Below, piece by piece: positions 20,341 through 31,613 of a stretch of 43,995 nucleotides of DNA. A model generated the notes under the pieces. The model was not told the DNA's origin and did no database searches. It saw nothing but the letters and a program-made list of their open reading frames with translations. Origin of the DNA: JBIOYL01 sp044870185 (GTDB lineage Bacteria > Actinomycetota > CALGFH01); contig JBIOYL010000098.1 in assembly GCA_044870185.1 (NCBI GenBank), positions 1-43,995 of the forward strand. Direction: 5' to 3'. Position 1 is the first letter of the stretch. Every line of letters begins with the position of its first letter. A program made the position numbers and the translations under genes.

Positions 20341-21423
20341 GGCCGCGGCGGCCGTCCCAACCGCCGCCGCGTCGGCGGCATCGGCGGGCCGCTCGGCATC
20401 GGCCGGCGGCTCGGCATCGGCCGGCGGCTCGGCATCGGCGGGCCGCTCGGCGCTGGCGGGCCGCTCGGCGCTGGCGGGCAGCTCGGCCGTGGCCGAGCCG
20501 TCGTCCGGGGCGGCCGGGGATGCCGCGGGCTGGTGCGCGGCGGGCTGGTGCGCGGCGGGCTGGTGCGCGGCGGGCTGGTGCTCGGCGGTCTCGTCCTGGG
20601 CGGCGCGCACGATCCCGGCCAGCCGGCGGCGCACCTCGGCCGGCGATGGGCGCTCGCCAGGTGCCTTGACGAGCAGCGCGCCGAGCACCGGGGCGAGCGC
20701 GCCGGCCCGTAGCGGCGGCCGGGGCGGGTCGCGCACCACGGCGGTGAGCGTCGGGATGGAGGCGCCGCGCTCGAACGGCGCCGTCCCCTCGACCGCGAAG
20801 TACAGGGTCGCGCCGAGCGCCCACAGATCGGTGGCCGGGCCGACGGAGCGGCCGCTTGCCTGCTCGGGGGCCATGTAGGCGGGCGAGCCGATCACCAGCC
20901 CGGTGGCGGTGAGCCGAGGGTCGCCGGCCAGGGAGGCGATGCCGAAGTCGGCCAGCTTGGCCGAGCCGTCCCGGCCGACCATCACGTTGCCCGGCTTCAC
21001 GTCCCGGTGGACGATCCCGACCCGGTGGGCCGCCTCGAGCGCGGCGAGCACCTGCAGGCCGATCTCGGCGGCGCGGGCCGCAGGCAGCGGCCCCTGCCCG
21101 CGGACCAGCTCGGCCAGGGTCGGCGCGTCGACCAGCTCCATGACGATGAACGCCTGGCCCTCCTCCTGCAGCACGTCGTAGAGGGTCACGGCGCCCGGGT
21201 GGTTCAGGCGGGCGGCGGCCCGCGCCTCCCGCAGCACGCGCGCCCGCATGGCGGCACGCTCGTCGTCGGGGACGGTCGGCGGGATCTGGACCTGCTTGAT
21301 CGCCACCGCGCGCCCGAGCAGCCGGTCCTCGGCGCGCCAGACGACCCCCATGCCACCCCGCCCGAGCGGGGTCTGGAGGACGTAGCGGTTGGCGACGAGG
21401 TGTTCGGAGGTGCGCTTGGCCAT
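20017..21423 (-). CDS. Ser/Thr protein kinase (PknB type), kinase domain intact, frameshifted in the linker
   Basis: A complete Hanks-type kinase covers about residues 14-275: glycine loop GRGGMG (21-26), K43, HRD (139-141), N146, DFG (159-161) and the activation segment SPAYMAPE (180-187). A low-complexity linker follows, with four AHQPA units and SAERPA/DAEPPA units. After about residue 361 the frame runs into Arg-rich non-family sequence; the real membrane anchor and outer domain lie in another frame from 20340. With one C restored the protein would be about 673 residues with one membrane helix. ATG at 21423 has GGAG about 6 nt upstream. Divergent from sdhC. The shift may be a sequencing error, since the rest is well conserved. 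Confidence 0.85.
   Translation of the reverse strand: MAKRTSEHLVANRYVLQTPLGRGGMGVVWRAEDRLLGRAVAIKQVQIPPTVPDDERAAMRARVLREARAAARLNHPGAVTLYDVLQEEGQAFIVMELVDAPTLAELVRGQGPLPAARAAEIGLQVLAALEAAHRVGIVHRDVKPGNVMVGRDGSAKLADFGIASLAGDPRLTATGLVIGSPAYMAPEQASGRSVGPATDLWALGATLYFAVEGTAPFERGASIPTLTAVVRDPPRPPLRAGALAPVLGALLVKAPGERPSPAEVRRRLAGIVRAAQDETAEHQPAAHQPAAHQPAAHQPAASPAAPDDGSATAELPASAERPASAERPADAEPPADAEPPADAERPADAADAAAVGTAAAAPETWTCASRRPRRSPRRLRPRRLRPRPPSTRRPRSHQRPHRRPPPPVRRRRPPRRRRPPIRHRRPAVRRRPPVRRRPGRHPTGLAAARSWPGWSPSRSPPPSWPGSR
20530..20584 (-). repeat. 15-bp tandem repeat encoding AHQPA units in the kinase linker
   Basis: CTGGTGCGCGGCGGG (plus strand) repeats nearly four times. Next to it, at about 20380-20480, an 18-bp repeat encodes SAERPA/DAEPPA units. 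Both are in frame, so copy-number change would alter linker length without breaking the protein. Confidence 0.65.
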
Positions 21424-21527
21424 GACGGCTCCACCCTACCGGATGGCCGCAACACGCACGCACGCAGATCCGTGGAAAGCGGCTATGACCTGCGGATTCC
21501 CGCAAACGACACGACTGCGGCCCGTGG

Positions 21528-21533
21528 TACAGT
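21528..21533 (+). promoter_or_regulatory. possible -10 box for the sdhCDAB operon
   Basis: TACAGT, in the context GTGGTACAGTCC, lies about 90 bp upstream of sdhC in the divergent kinase/sdh region. It would give a leader of about 80 nt containing GGAGGAGGT. No clear -35 box. Confidence 0.25.
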
Positions 21534-21621
21534 CCATGGCGCGACACGCCCACGGCGACGCGCCCTCGGACGCGACCCACGCCGGCGGCGACCCGCGCCC
21601 TGGAGGAGGTAACCGGCGGGG

Positions 21622-22002
21622 ATGCAACGCCTCGGAACGCTCTACCGCGGCCGCGAGAACCAGTGGACCTGGGTCCTGCACCGCATCAGCGGCGCCGCGA
21701 TCCTGTTCTTCCTGTTCGCCCACGTGACCGACACGGCCCTGGTCAACGTCTCGCCCGAGGCCTACGACCGGGTCATCGACACCTACCGCAACCCGATCGT
21801 CGGCCTGCTGGAGATCGCCCTGGCCGTGGCCGTGCTGTTCCACGCGCTCAACGGCCTGCGCATCATCCTGTTCGACTTCTGGTCCAAGGGCGTGGCCCGC
21901 CAGCGCCAGCTGCTGTACGCCCAGCTCGCCACCTTCGTCGTGCTGGCCGCCCCGGCGGTGTTCTTCATGGGCCGCAACCTGCTCCGGGAACTGCAGGCAT
22001 GA
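21622..22002 (+). CDS. sdhC: succinate dehydrogenase cytochrome b556 subunit
   Basis: The 126-residue membrane anchor has three helices. The SdhC signature is WVLHRISGAAILFFLFAHV; the haem-ligand candidate is His in FHALNGLRIILFD. It anchors the SdhAB dimer and helps form the quinone site. GGAGGAGGT lies 11 nt before the ATG. Its TGA overlaps the sdhD ATG (ATGA). First gene of sdhCDAB, divergent from the kinase gene. Confidence 0.95.
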   Translation: MQRLGTLYRGRENQWTWVLHRISGAAILFFLFAHVTDTALVNVSPEAYDRVIDTYRNPIVGLLEIALAVAVLFHALNGLRIILFDFWSKGVARQRQLLYAQLATFVVLAAPAVFFMGRNLLRELQA

Positions 22003-22424
22003 GCGTCGAGCTCACCCCGGCGTCGGCGCCCCGGCCCGCCACGGCCGGCCGCCAGCCCACCCCCCGCGCCACCGGCGGCAACTTCGAGCTGTACGCGTGG
22101 GTGTTCATGCGCGTGTCGGGCGTGCTGCTGGTGCTGCTGATCCTGGTCCACCTGACCATCATGCTGGCGGTGGACCGCGGCATCGGCCGGGTGGACTTCG
22201 CCTTCGTGTCCGGGCGCTGGGCCAGCCCGTTCTGGCGCGTCTACGACTTCGCCATGCTGGTGCTCGCCCTGCTGCACGGCGGCAACGGGCTGCGGGTGAT
22301 CATCGACGACTACGCGCGCAGCGGCTACCGGCGGCTGGTCTACCAGTGGGGGCTGGGGGTCGTCGTCGCCGTCTCGCTGGCGCTCGGGTCGCTGACCATC
22401 TTCATGTTCTCGCCCAAAGGCTAG
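21999..22424 (+). CDS. sdhD: succinate dehydrogenase membrane anchor subunit
   Basis: The 141-residue protein has a 27-residue Pro/Thr-rich N-terminus, then three membrane helices: WVFMRVSGVLLVLLILVHL, VYDFAMLVLALLHGGNG and LGVVVAVSLALGSLTIF. His residues in LVHL and LLHGGNGLR are the likely haem or quinone-site ligands. It pairs with SdhC to hold the complex in the membrane. The start overlaps the sdhC stop by 4 bp, so the two are coupled. The gap to sdhA is 19 bp and contains GAGGAG. Confidence 0.95.
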   Translation: MSVELTPASAPRPATAGRQPTPRATGGNFELYAWVFMRVSGVLLVLLILVHLTIMLAVDRGIGRVDFAFVSGRWASPFWRVYDFAMLVLALLHGGNGLRVIIDDYARSGYRRLVYQWGLGVVVAVSLALGSLTIFMFSPKG

Positions 22425-22443
22425 GCCTTCGAGGAGCCGGTGG

Positions 22444-24180
22444 ATGACCCAGCAGCACACCTTCGACGTGGTGATCGTGGGGGCGGGCGGCGCGGGCCTG
22501 CGGGCCGCGCTGGAGGCCTCCCTGCGGGCCAGGACCGCGGTGATCACCAAGCTGTACCCGACCCGCTCCCACACCGGCGCCGCCCAGGGCGGCATGTGCG
22601 CCGCGCTGGCCAACGTCGAAGCCGACAACTGGGAGTGGCACACCTTCGACACCGTCAAGGGCGGCGACTACCTGGTCGACCAGGACGCGGCCGAGATCAT
22701 GTGCCGCGAGGCGATCGAGGCGGTCTACGACCTCGAGCACATGGGCATGCCGTTCAACCGCACCCCCGAGGGCAGGATCGACCAGCGCCGCTTCGGCGGC
22801 CACACCCACCATCACGGCGAAGGGCCGGTGCGCCGGTCGTGCTTTGCCGCCGACCGCACCGGCCACATGATCCTGCAGACCCTGTTCCAGCAGAACGTCA
22901 AGCAGGGGACCGTCTTCTTCGACGAGTTCTACGTGCTGGACGTGCTGCTGGCCGAGGGTCGGGCGGCCGGGGTGGTCGCCTACGAGCTGGCCACCGGCGA
23001 GCTGCACGTCTTCCGCGCCAAGTCGGTCGTGTTCGCCACCGGCGGCTTCGGCAAGATGTTCAAGGTCACCTCCAACGCCCACGCGCTGACCGGCGACGGT
23101 CCGGCGGTCTGCTACCGGCGCAGCATCCCCCTGGAGGACATGGAGTTCTTCCAGTTCCACCCGACCGGCCTGTACCGGCTGGGCATCCTGCTGTCGGAGG
23201 CGGCCCGCGGCGAGGGCGGCATCCTGCGCAACAAAGACGGCGAGCGCTTCATGGAGCGCTACGCGCCGACCATCAAGGACCTCGCCCCACGCGACCTGGT
23301 CAGCCGCGCCATCTACACCGAGCTCCGCGAGGGCCGCGGCGCCGGACCGGACGGCGACTACGTCTACCTGGACGTCAGCCACCTCGACCCCAAGCTGATC
23401 GACGCCAAGCTGCCCGACATCACCGAGTTCGCCCGCACCTACCTGGGCGTGGAGCCCAAGCAGGAGGGCGTGCCGATCCAGCCGACCGCCCACTACGCGA
23501 TGGGCGGCATCCCCACCAACGTCGACGCCGAGGTGGTCGTGGACGCGGCCGGCACCGTGCTGCCCGGCCTGTACGCGGCCGGGGAGTGCGCCTGCGTGTC
23601 GGTGCACGGGGCCAACCGGCTCGGCACCAACTCGCTGCTGGACATCGTGGTGTTCGGCAAGCGGGCCGGCGTCAACGCCGCCACCCACGCCCGCGCCGTG
23701 GCCCGCCACGCCGAGCTGCCCGCCGACCCGGCCGGCGAGGTGGGCCGGATGCTGGCGGGTCTGCTGGACCACCCGCCGGGCGAGCGGGCCGCCGCCATCC
23801 GCGGCGACCTGCAGGCCGCCATGGACGACAAAGCGGGCGTGTACCGCACCGAGACGCTGCTCAAGGAGATGGAGGTCGAGCTGGGCTCGTTGCGCGAGCG
23901 CTACCAGCGGGTCTGGGTGCAGGACACCTCCCGCCGCTACAATACCGACCTGCTCGAGACGGTCGAGCTGGGCTTCCTGCTCGACCTGGCCCAGACGCTG
24001 GTGGTGGGCGCGCGTGCCCGCCAGGAGAGCCGCGGCGGCCACTTCCGCGAGGACTTCCCCGCCCGCGACGACAAGGCGTGGCTGCGGCACTCGCTGGCCG
24101 TCAAGCACGGCGAGGAGGTGCGGCTGGCCTACAAGCCGGTCACGATCACCCGCTACGAGCCGATGGAGCGCAAGTACTGA
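22444..24180 (+). CDS. sdhA: succinate dehydrogenase flavoprotein subunit
   Basis: SdhA oxidises succinate to fumarate and passes electrons to SdhB. In the 578-residue protein, the FAD site is VVIVGAGGAGLRAAL (9-23). H43 in RSHTGAAQGG is the residue that binds FAD covalently in this family. H239 in FQFHPTG and R283 in APRDLVSRAI are substrate and proton-transfer residues. HGANRLGTNSLLD is also conserved. Length is normal. GAGGAG lies 7-8 nt before the ATG. Frame intact. Confidence 0.97.
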   Translation: MTQQHTFDVVIVGAGGAGLRAALEASLRARTAVITKLYPTRSHTGAAQGGMCAALANVEADNWEWHTFDTVKGGDYLVDQDAAEIMCREAIEAVYDLEHMGMPFNRTPEGRIDQRRFGGHTHHHGEGPVRRSCFAADRTGHMILQTLFQQNVKQGTVFFDEFYVLDVLLAEGRAAGVVAYELATGELHVFRAKSVVFATGGFGKMFKVTSNAHALTGDGPAVCYRRSIPLEDMEFFQFHPTGLYRLGILLSEAARGEGGILRNKDGERFMERYAPTIKDLAPRDLVSRAIYTELREGRGAGPDGDYVYLDVSHLDPKLIDAKLPDITEFARTYLGVEPKQEGVPIQPTAHYAMGGIPTNVDAEVVVDAAGTVLPGLYAAGECACVSVHGANRLGTNSLLDIVVFGKRAGVNAATHARAVARHAELPADPAGEVGRMLAGLLDHPPGERAAAIRGDLQAAMDDKAGVYRTETLLKEMEVELGSLRERYQRVWVQDTSRRYNTDLLETVELGFLLDLAQTLVVGARARQESRGGHFREDFPARDDKAWLRHSLAVKHGEEVRLAYKPVTITRYEPMERKY

Positions 24181-24237
24181 CCCGGCCCTTCACCCCACCC
24201 CCGCCGCTTCGCCCGCCCCCAGGAGCACCCGCCATCC

Positions 24238-24936
24238 ATGCAGGTCACGCTGCGGATCCGCCGCTACAACCCGGAGGTCGACCAGGCGCCCCACGACGAG
24301 CAGTACCAGGTGGAGGCCGACCCGATGGACCGGGTGCTCGACCTGCTCCACCAGGTCAAGTGGAACGTCGACGGCTCGCTGACCTTCCGGCGCTCGTGCG
24401 CCCACGGCATCTGCGGCTCGGACGCCATGCTGATCAACGGCGCCAACCGGCTGGCCTGCAAGGTGCTGGTGCGCGAGACCGGCGACCACATCACGGTCGA
24501 GCCGCTGCGCGGCCTGCCCGTCAAAAAGGACCTGGTGGTCGACATGGAGCCGTTCTTCGCCTCCTACCGCGAGGTCCTGCCGTTCTTGGTCAACGACACC
24601 CCGCCGCCCGACCGCGAGCGTCTGCAGTCCCAGGCGGAGCGGGCACGCTTCGACGACGCCACCAAGTGCATCCTGTGCGCCGCCTGCACCACCAGCTGCC
24701 CGGTGTTCTGGGCCGACGGGGACTACTTCGGGCCGGCCGCGATCGTCAACGCGCACCGGTTCATCTTCGACTCCCGCGACACCGCTGCCGGCCGACGTCT
24801 GGACATCTTGAACGACAAGGAGGGCGTGTGGCGCTGCCGGACGGTGTTCAACTGCACCGACGCCTGCCCCCGCGGCATCAAGGTCACCGAGAAGATCCAG
24901 CAGGTCAAGCGGGCGCTGCTGTTCCGCAAGGCGTGA
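24238..24936 (+). CDS. sdhB: succinate dehydrogenase iron-sulfur subunit
   Basis: The 232-residue protein carries all three clusters. [2Fe-2S]: C54, C59, C74, with Asp at 62 as in the E. coli protein. [4Fe-4S]: C144, C147, C150, C210. [3Fe-4S]: C154, C200, C206. It relays electrons from FADH2 to quinone. It follows sdhA after 57 bp; AGGAG lies 13 nt before the ATG, rather far, but no better start exists. It ends the sdh operon and converges on the small membrane-protein gene (15 bp apart). Confidence 0.96.
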   Translation: MQVTLRIRRYNPEVDQAPHDEQYQVEADPMDRVLDLLHQVKWNVDGSLTFRRSCAHGICGSDAMLINGANRLACKVLVRETGDHITVEPLRGLPVKKDLVVDMEPFFASYREVLPFLVNDTPPPDRERLQSQAERARFDDATKCILCAACTTSCPVFWADGDYFGPAAIVNAHRFIFDSRDTAAGRRLDILNDKEGVWRCRTVFNCTDACPRGIKVTEKIQQVKRALLFRKA

Positions 24937-24951
24937 GCGGCCGACGCCGGC

Positions 24952-25191
24952 CTACGCTTCTTCTTCCTTCAGCTTGGTGGGGGGCAGCTCGCCGGTGGCG
25001 CGCTCCCACAGCCTGTCGACCAGCTTGCGGACCAGCAGCACGGCCACCGCCGAGATCACGGCGAACAGGATGCGCTTGCCGAGCTTGCGCGCCTCGGCCG
25101 GGGCACGCTCGGTGAGCTTGGCCACCTTCTCCTCCATCTGCTTGCGGGTCAGCTCGACTTCCCGGGCCGTCGCGGCTGCGGTCTCGCCCAC
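24952..25191 (-). CDS. small single-pass membrane protein
   Basis: The 79-residue protein has a charged helical N-terminus (TAREVELTRKQMEEKVAKL), one membrane helix (RILFAVISAVAVLLVRKLV) and a charged tail ending KLKEEEA. I do not assign a family with certainty; layout and position after a DUF1469 gene recall DUF3618/DUF4235-type proteins. It overlaps the 3' end of that gene by 43 bp, so the two are likely co-translated. Confidence 0.7.
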   Translation of the reverse strand: MGETAAATAREVELTRKQMEEKVAKLTERAPAEARKLGKRILFAVISAVAVLLVRKLVDRLWERATGELPPTKLKEEEA

Positions 25192-25661
25192 TTGATCTCC
25201 TCCTTCAGCTCCGCCGTGGTCTTGGTCAGCTCGGCCCGGGCCCGTTCGGGTGCCATCTTGGACGCCTGCAGCCGTTTCCTGCCCACCAGGCCGAACACGC
25301 CAGCCACGAGCAGCTGCACGGCGGTCACGATGGCGAAGCCGAGCCAGATCGGGCCGCCGATCGCCCAGGCGATGGTGGTGAACAGGAAGCCGAGCCCATA
25401 CAGCCCCAGCACCCCGGCGACGACCAGGAACGCCGACGCCTTCGCGGCTGTCGTCAGGCCCTCGCTCACCTCCTGCCGGGCCAGGAGGACCTCCTGGCGG
25501 ATGAGCGTGGTCGCGTCCTCGGCGATGCCCCGCAGGAGCTCACCGGTGGTCGGCTCTGCGTCTGGTGCGGCGGGCTGGCCGCGGGCGGCGACGTCGGGGG
25601 CGGCGGGCCGCGGGCCACGGGCGGCGACGTCGGACGGCGATGGTGGGTCGTGGGTGGCCAC
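25149..25661 (-). CDS. phage-holin-family / DUF1469 membrane protein
   Basis: The 170-residue protein has a Pro/Ala-rich cytoplasmic N-terminus with a repeated SDVAARG/PDVAARG unit. The DUF1469 pattern follows: TTGELLRGIAEDATTLIRQE, LLARQEVSEGLTTAAKA, then two membrane helices (FLVVAGVLGLYGLGFLFTT and WLGFAIVTAVQLLVAGVFGL) and a basic tail. In actinobacteria these are housekeeping envelope proteins with a holin-like topology, not evidence of a prophage. GTG at 25661 is preceded by GGAGGAAG. Overlaps the next gene. Confidence 0.87.
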   Translation of the reverse strand: MATHDPPSPSDVAARGPRPAAPDVAARGQPAAPDAEPTTGELLRGIAEDATTLIRQEVLLARQEVSEGLTTAAKASAFLVVAGVLGLYGLGFLFTTIAWAIGGPIWLGFAIVTAVQLLVAGVFGLVGRKRLQASKMAPERARAELTKTTAELKEEIKWARPQPRRPGKSS

Positions 25662-25769
25662 GCTGCTTCCTCCAGTGCGCTGGTGCCAGATACCAAGCCG
25701 GCGGCGCGGGGCGGCGCCGCCGGCTGCCGCCTACCCCGCCGAGCTTGGTCCGTACCCTCGGAGGTCCTA

Positions 25770-26726
25770 CTATCTGTGCAGCCGGCCGGCTTGTCCACCG
25801 ATCACCTCGAGCAGGCGCACCAGCGCCGCCCGGGTGCTGGGCGCCAGCCGACGCTCGGTCACCCCGCGCAACGGCACCCACTCCAGCCGGCTGTGCTCGG
25901 CGGGCTCGGTGTTGCGCGGCTCGCCTTTCCAGGCGGTGGCGACGAAGAACGCGTCGGCCCGCTCCCCGTCGTGGAAGCAGCCGAGCGGCGCCGGGTCGTA
26001 GGGCTCGACGCCGGCCTCCTCGCGCACCTCGCGGGCCAGCGCCGCCAGCAGCGACTCCCCCGGCTCGGGCTTGCCGCCGAGCGCATCCCACACGCCCGGG
26101 TAGCGGCGGTCGCGCCCGGTCGTGCGCAGGCCGAGCAGGACGCGCGGCGGGTCGAGCAGGAACAGCCCGATGCTCGACGCCTGCTGGTAGCCGACCTCGC
26201 GGACCAGGTCGGTACCGCCCACCCGGACGCGGCAGAGCAGCCGCCAGACCCGGTCGCGGCCCTGGAGCATGAGCGCGAGATCCGACAGCGGGAAGGAGGC
26301 GGCAAAGCCGGCCAGGTCCCGCGCGGCGGCCTCCAGCTCGGCCGGCGGCAGCTCCTGGGCGACGGTCACGTGGGCGTGGAACGGGTGGGTGCGTCGGGCC
26401 AGCGGCGCCCGGCGCAGGGCGGCCTCGATCGCCTCGAGCGCCGGCAGGCCGTCGGTCACGCACAGGAAGGCGACCCGGCTTCCGGGCAGGAAGGTGCCCG
26501 CCCCGCTGAGGGTGACCAGCGCGGGCACGGCTTCGCCGGCCGCACGTTCGGTCAGGGCAACCGCGTCCGGGACGGCGGCCTGGTCGACGTTCTGCGGCGG
26601 CACCAGGGTGATGTGCGGGGCGATCACGTCCAGGGTGGGCTCCCGCAGGGCCCGGCGCCATGCCTGCACGTGCAGGGCGAGCGGCTGGGGCAGCAGCACG
26701 ACCACGGCCAGGCGGCGTTTGGCCAC
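25770..26726 (-). CDS. 2H-phosphoesterase (LigT-like) fused to a Nudix hydrolase
   Basis: The 318-residue protein joins two enzymes. Residues about 1-170 are a 2H phosphoesterase of the RNA 2',3'-cyclic phosphodiesterase type, with both catalytic motifs: H38-I-T40 and H119-V-T121. Residues about 185-310 are a Nudix hydrolase with a complete Nudix box, from G218 through E224 to R232-E233 and E236-E237-x-G239. 2H enzymes open cyclic phosphates, including ADP-ribose cyclic phosphate from tRNA splicing; Nudix enzymes often cleave ADP-ribose or NDP-X compounds. One ADP-ribose-type pathway is therefore plausible but inferred. GTG at 26726 overlaps the trpS TAG by one base, so it is translated with trpS. 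Confidence 0.88.
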   Translation of the reverse strand: MAKRRLAVVVLLPQPLALHVQAWRRALREPTLDVIAPHITLVPPQNVDQAAVPDAVALTERAAGEAVPALVTLSGAGTFLPGSRVAFLCVTDGLPALEAIEAALRRAPLARRTHPFHAHVTVAQELPPAELEAAARDLAGFAASFPLSDLALMLQGRDRVWRLLCRVRVGGTDLVREVGYQQASSIGLFLLDPPRVLLGLRTTGRDRRYPGVWDALGGKPEPGESLLAALAREVREEAGVEPYDPAPLGCFHDGERADAFFVATAWKGEPRNTEPAEHSRLEWVPLRGVTERRLAPSTRAALVRLLEVIGGQAGRLHR

Positions 26727-27727
26727 TATCCGCCCCGGCCGGCCGGCAGGAAGCCCATGCGGTCCTTAGCCAGGCCGAGGGTCGCGCGGGCCACCCCCCG
26801 GGCCTTGGCCGCCCCCAGCTCGAGGATGCCGGCAAGCTGGGGCTCGTCGCCGCGCAGCTCCTCGTAGCGCTCGCGGATCGGCGTCAGGAGCGCGACCAGG
26901 ACCTCGGCCAGGTCGGCCTTGAAGTCGCGGTAGCCCCGGCCCGCGTAGGCCTCCTCGAGCTCACCGACCGCCTTGCCGCTGGCCACCGAGTACAGCTCCA
27001 GCAGGTTGGTGATGGCCGGCTTGTCCGGGCGGGCGACGACCTCACGGCCCGAGTCGGTGACCGCCGAGCGGACCTTGCGGGCGACGACCTCCGGCGGGTC
27101 GAGCAGGTCGATCCGGCCGGCCGGCGACGGGATCGACTTCGACATCTTGCTGTCGGGGTGCTGCAGGTCCATGACCCGCCCGCCGACCGTGGGGATGTAG
27201 GGCTCCGGCACCGTGAAGGTCTGGCCGAAGCGGGCGTTGAAGGTCTGGGCGACCTCGCGGGCGAGCTCCAGGTGCTGGCGCTGGTCGTCGCCAACCGGCA
27301 CCCGGTCGGCCTGGTAGATCAGGATGTCGGCCACCATCAGCACCGGGTAGTTGAAGTAGCCGGCCGGGACGGCGCCCTCGCTGCCCTCGGCCGCCTTGGC
27401 CTTGAACTGGGTCATGCGGCGCAGCTCGCCGACGGTCACGATGTTGTTGAACAGCCACGCGAGCTCGGTGTGCTCGGGCACGTGCGACTGGACGAACAGC
27501 GTGCACACCGCGGGGTCGAGCCCGCAGGCGAGCAGGATCGCGGCCATCTCGAGGGTGCGGCCGCGCAGCTCGGCCGGCTCGTAGGGCAGCGTGATGGCGT
27601 GCAGGTCGACGATGCAGTAGAACGCGTCGAACTCGTCCTGCAACCCGACCCACTGGCGGAAGGCGCCGACGTAGTTGCCGAGGTGGCTCGAGCCGGTGGG
27701 CTGGACGCCGGACAGGATCCGGGGCAC
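26726..27727 (-). CDS. trpS: tryptophanyl-tRNA synthetase
   Basis: The 333-residue class I synthetase charges tRNA-Trp. Its HIGH-type motif is GSSHLGN (12-18) and KMSKS lies at 194-198. Other conserved parts are VDLHAIT, MVADIL and VPVGDDQRQHLELAR. Length is normal. GTG at 27727 has GGAGG 6 nt upstream. It overlaps the downstream 2H/Nudix gene by one base and follows acnA by about 30 bp on the same strand, so it may be read with the TCA genes. Confidence 0.97.
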   Translation of the reverse strand: MPRILSGVQPTGSSHLGNYVGAFRQWVGLQDEFDAFYCIVDLHAITLPYEPAELRGRTLEMAAILLACGLDPAVCTLFVQSHVPEHTELAWLFNNIVTVGELRRMTQFKAKAAEGSEGAVPAGYFNYPVLMVADILIYQADRVPVGDDQRQHLELAREVAQTFNARFGQTFTVPEPYIPTVGGRVMDLQHPDSKMSKSIPSPAGRIDLLDPPEVVARKVRSAVTDSGREVVARPDKPAITNLLELYSVASGKAVGELEEAYAGRGYRDFKADLAEVLVALLTPIRERYEELRGDEPQLAGILELGAAKARGVARATLGLAKDRMGFLPAGRGG

Positions 27728-27758
27728 GGCGGTCCTCCAAGCAAGACGCGGGCGGCGG

Positions 27759-30629
<2,871 letters not shown>

Positions 30630-30680
30630 GTCCACGACCTCCTGAAGAATCGGACCAGCCCGCGGCTGCCGTGGCAGCCG

Positions 30681-31613
30681 TCAGCCGACCAGCTTGGCCA
30701 CGTCGGCCTGCTTGGCGCGCACCGCCTCGGCCGCCGCGCGCAGGTTGGCCAGCTCGGCGTCGGCCAGCGGCAGCTCGACGATCTCCTGCACCCCGCCCCG
30801 GCCGAGCCGGGCCGGCACCCCGAGGTAGACGCCCTCGACGCCGTACTGGCCGCTCATCCAGGCGCACACCGGCATGACCGCGCCGGAGTCGGTCAGGATC
30901 GCCTCGACCATGCGCACGGCCGCGCTGGAGGGAGCGTAGTAGGCCGAGCCGGTCTTGAGCAGCGCGACCACCTCGGCGCCGCCGTCGCGGGTGCGCTGGA
31001 CCAGCCGCTCGATGGTGGCGGCGTCGGCCAGCTCGGTGAGCGGCTTGCCGTCGACCTTGGCCAGGCTCGGCACCGGCACCATGGTGTCGCCGTGGGAGCC
31101 CAGCGTGATCGCCTCGACCCTGCTCGGGCTGGTGTGGAGCTCCTCGGCCACGAAGTGCCGGAAGCGCGCCGTGTCGAGCATGCCGGCCTGGCCCATGACC
31201 CGCCGCCTGGGGAAGCCGGAGACCTCGGCGGCCAGGGCGGTCATCTCGTCCAGCGGGTTGGACACGACCACCAGCACCGCGTCCGGCGAGCGCTCGACCA
31301 GCTCGCGGGTCACCTCGCCGACGATCCTGGCGTTGGTCTCCAGCAGGTCCATGCGGCTCATGCCCGGCTTGCGGGGCAGCCCGGCGGTGATCACCGCCAC
31401 GTCCGAGCCGGCCGTCTCCTGGTAGCCGTTGGTGCCGACGACCCTGGTCTCGAAGCCCTCGAGCGGCCGGGACTGGTTCATGTCCAGCGCCAGGCCCTGG
31501 GGCAGCCCCTCGATGATGTCGGTCAGCACGACCTCGTCGCAGATGTCCCGCTCGGCCAGGCGCTGCGCGGTGGTGGAGCCGTACTTGCCGGCGCCGACGA
31601 CGGTCACTTTCAC
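30681..31613 (-). CDS. mdh: malate dehydrogenase (LDH-like type)
   Basis: It oxidises malate to oxaloacetate with NAD. The 310-residue protein has the Rossmann motif VVGAGKYG (6-12), D32 at the end of the second strand (favouring NAD), substrate Arg R81 and R87 in LPRKPGMSR, VSNPLDEM, R150 in MLDTARFRHF and the catalytic H174 in GSHGDTMVP. The RKPGMSR loop marks malate rather than lactate dehydrogenases. GTG at 31613 overlaps the icd TGA as GTGA, and GGAGGG lies about 8 nt upstream. Coupled to icd. Confidence 0.95.
   Translation of the reverse strand: MKVTVVGAGKYGSTTAQRLAERDICDEVVLTDIIEGLPQGLALDMNQSRPLEGFETRVVGTNGYQETAGSDVAVITAGLPRKPGMSRMDLLETNARIVGEVTRELVERSPDAVLVVVSNPLDEMTALAAEVSGFPRRRVMGQAGMLDTARFRHFVAEELHTSPSRVEAITLGSHGDTMVPVPSLAKVDGKPLTELADAATIERLVQRTRDGGAEVVALLKTGSAYYAPSSAAVRMVEAILTDSGAVMPVCAWMSGQYGVEGVYLGVPARLGRGGVQEIVELPLADAELANLRAAAEAVRAKQADVAKLVG

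Noticed and set aside
25149..25661. Prophage signal from the holin-family protein
   Set aside because: DUF1469 proteins are widespread chromosomal membrane proteins and no other phage gene is present.
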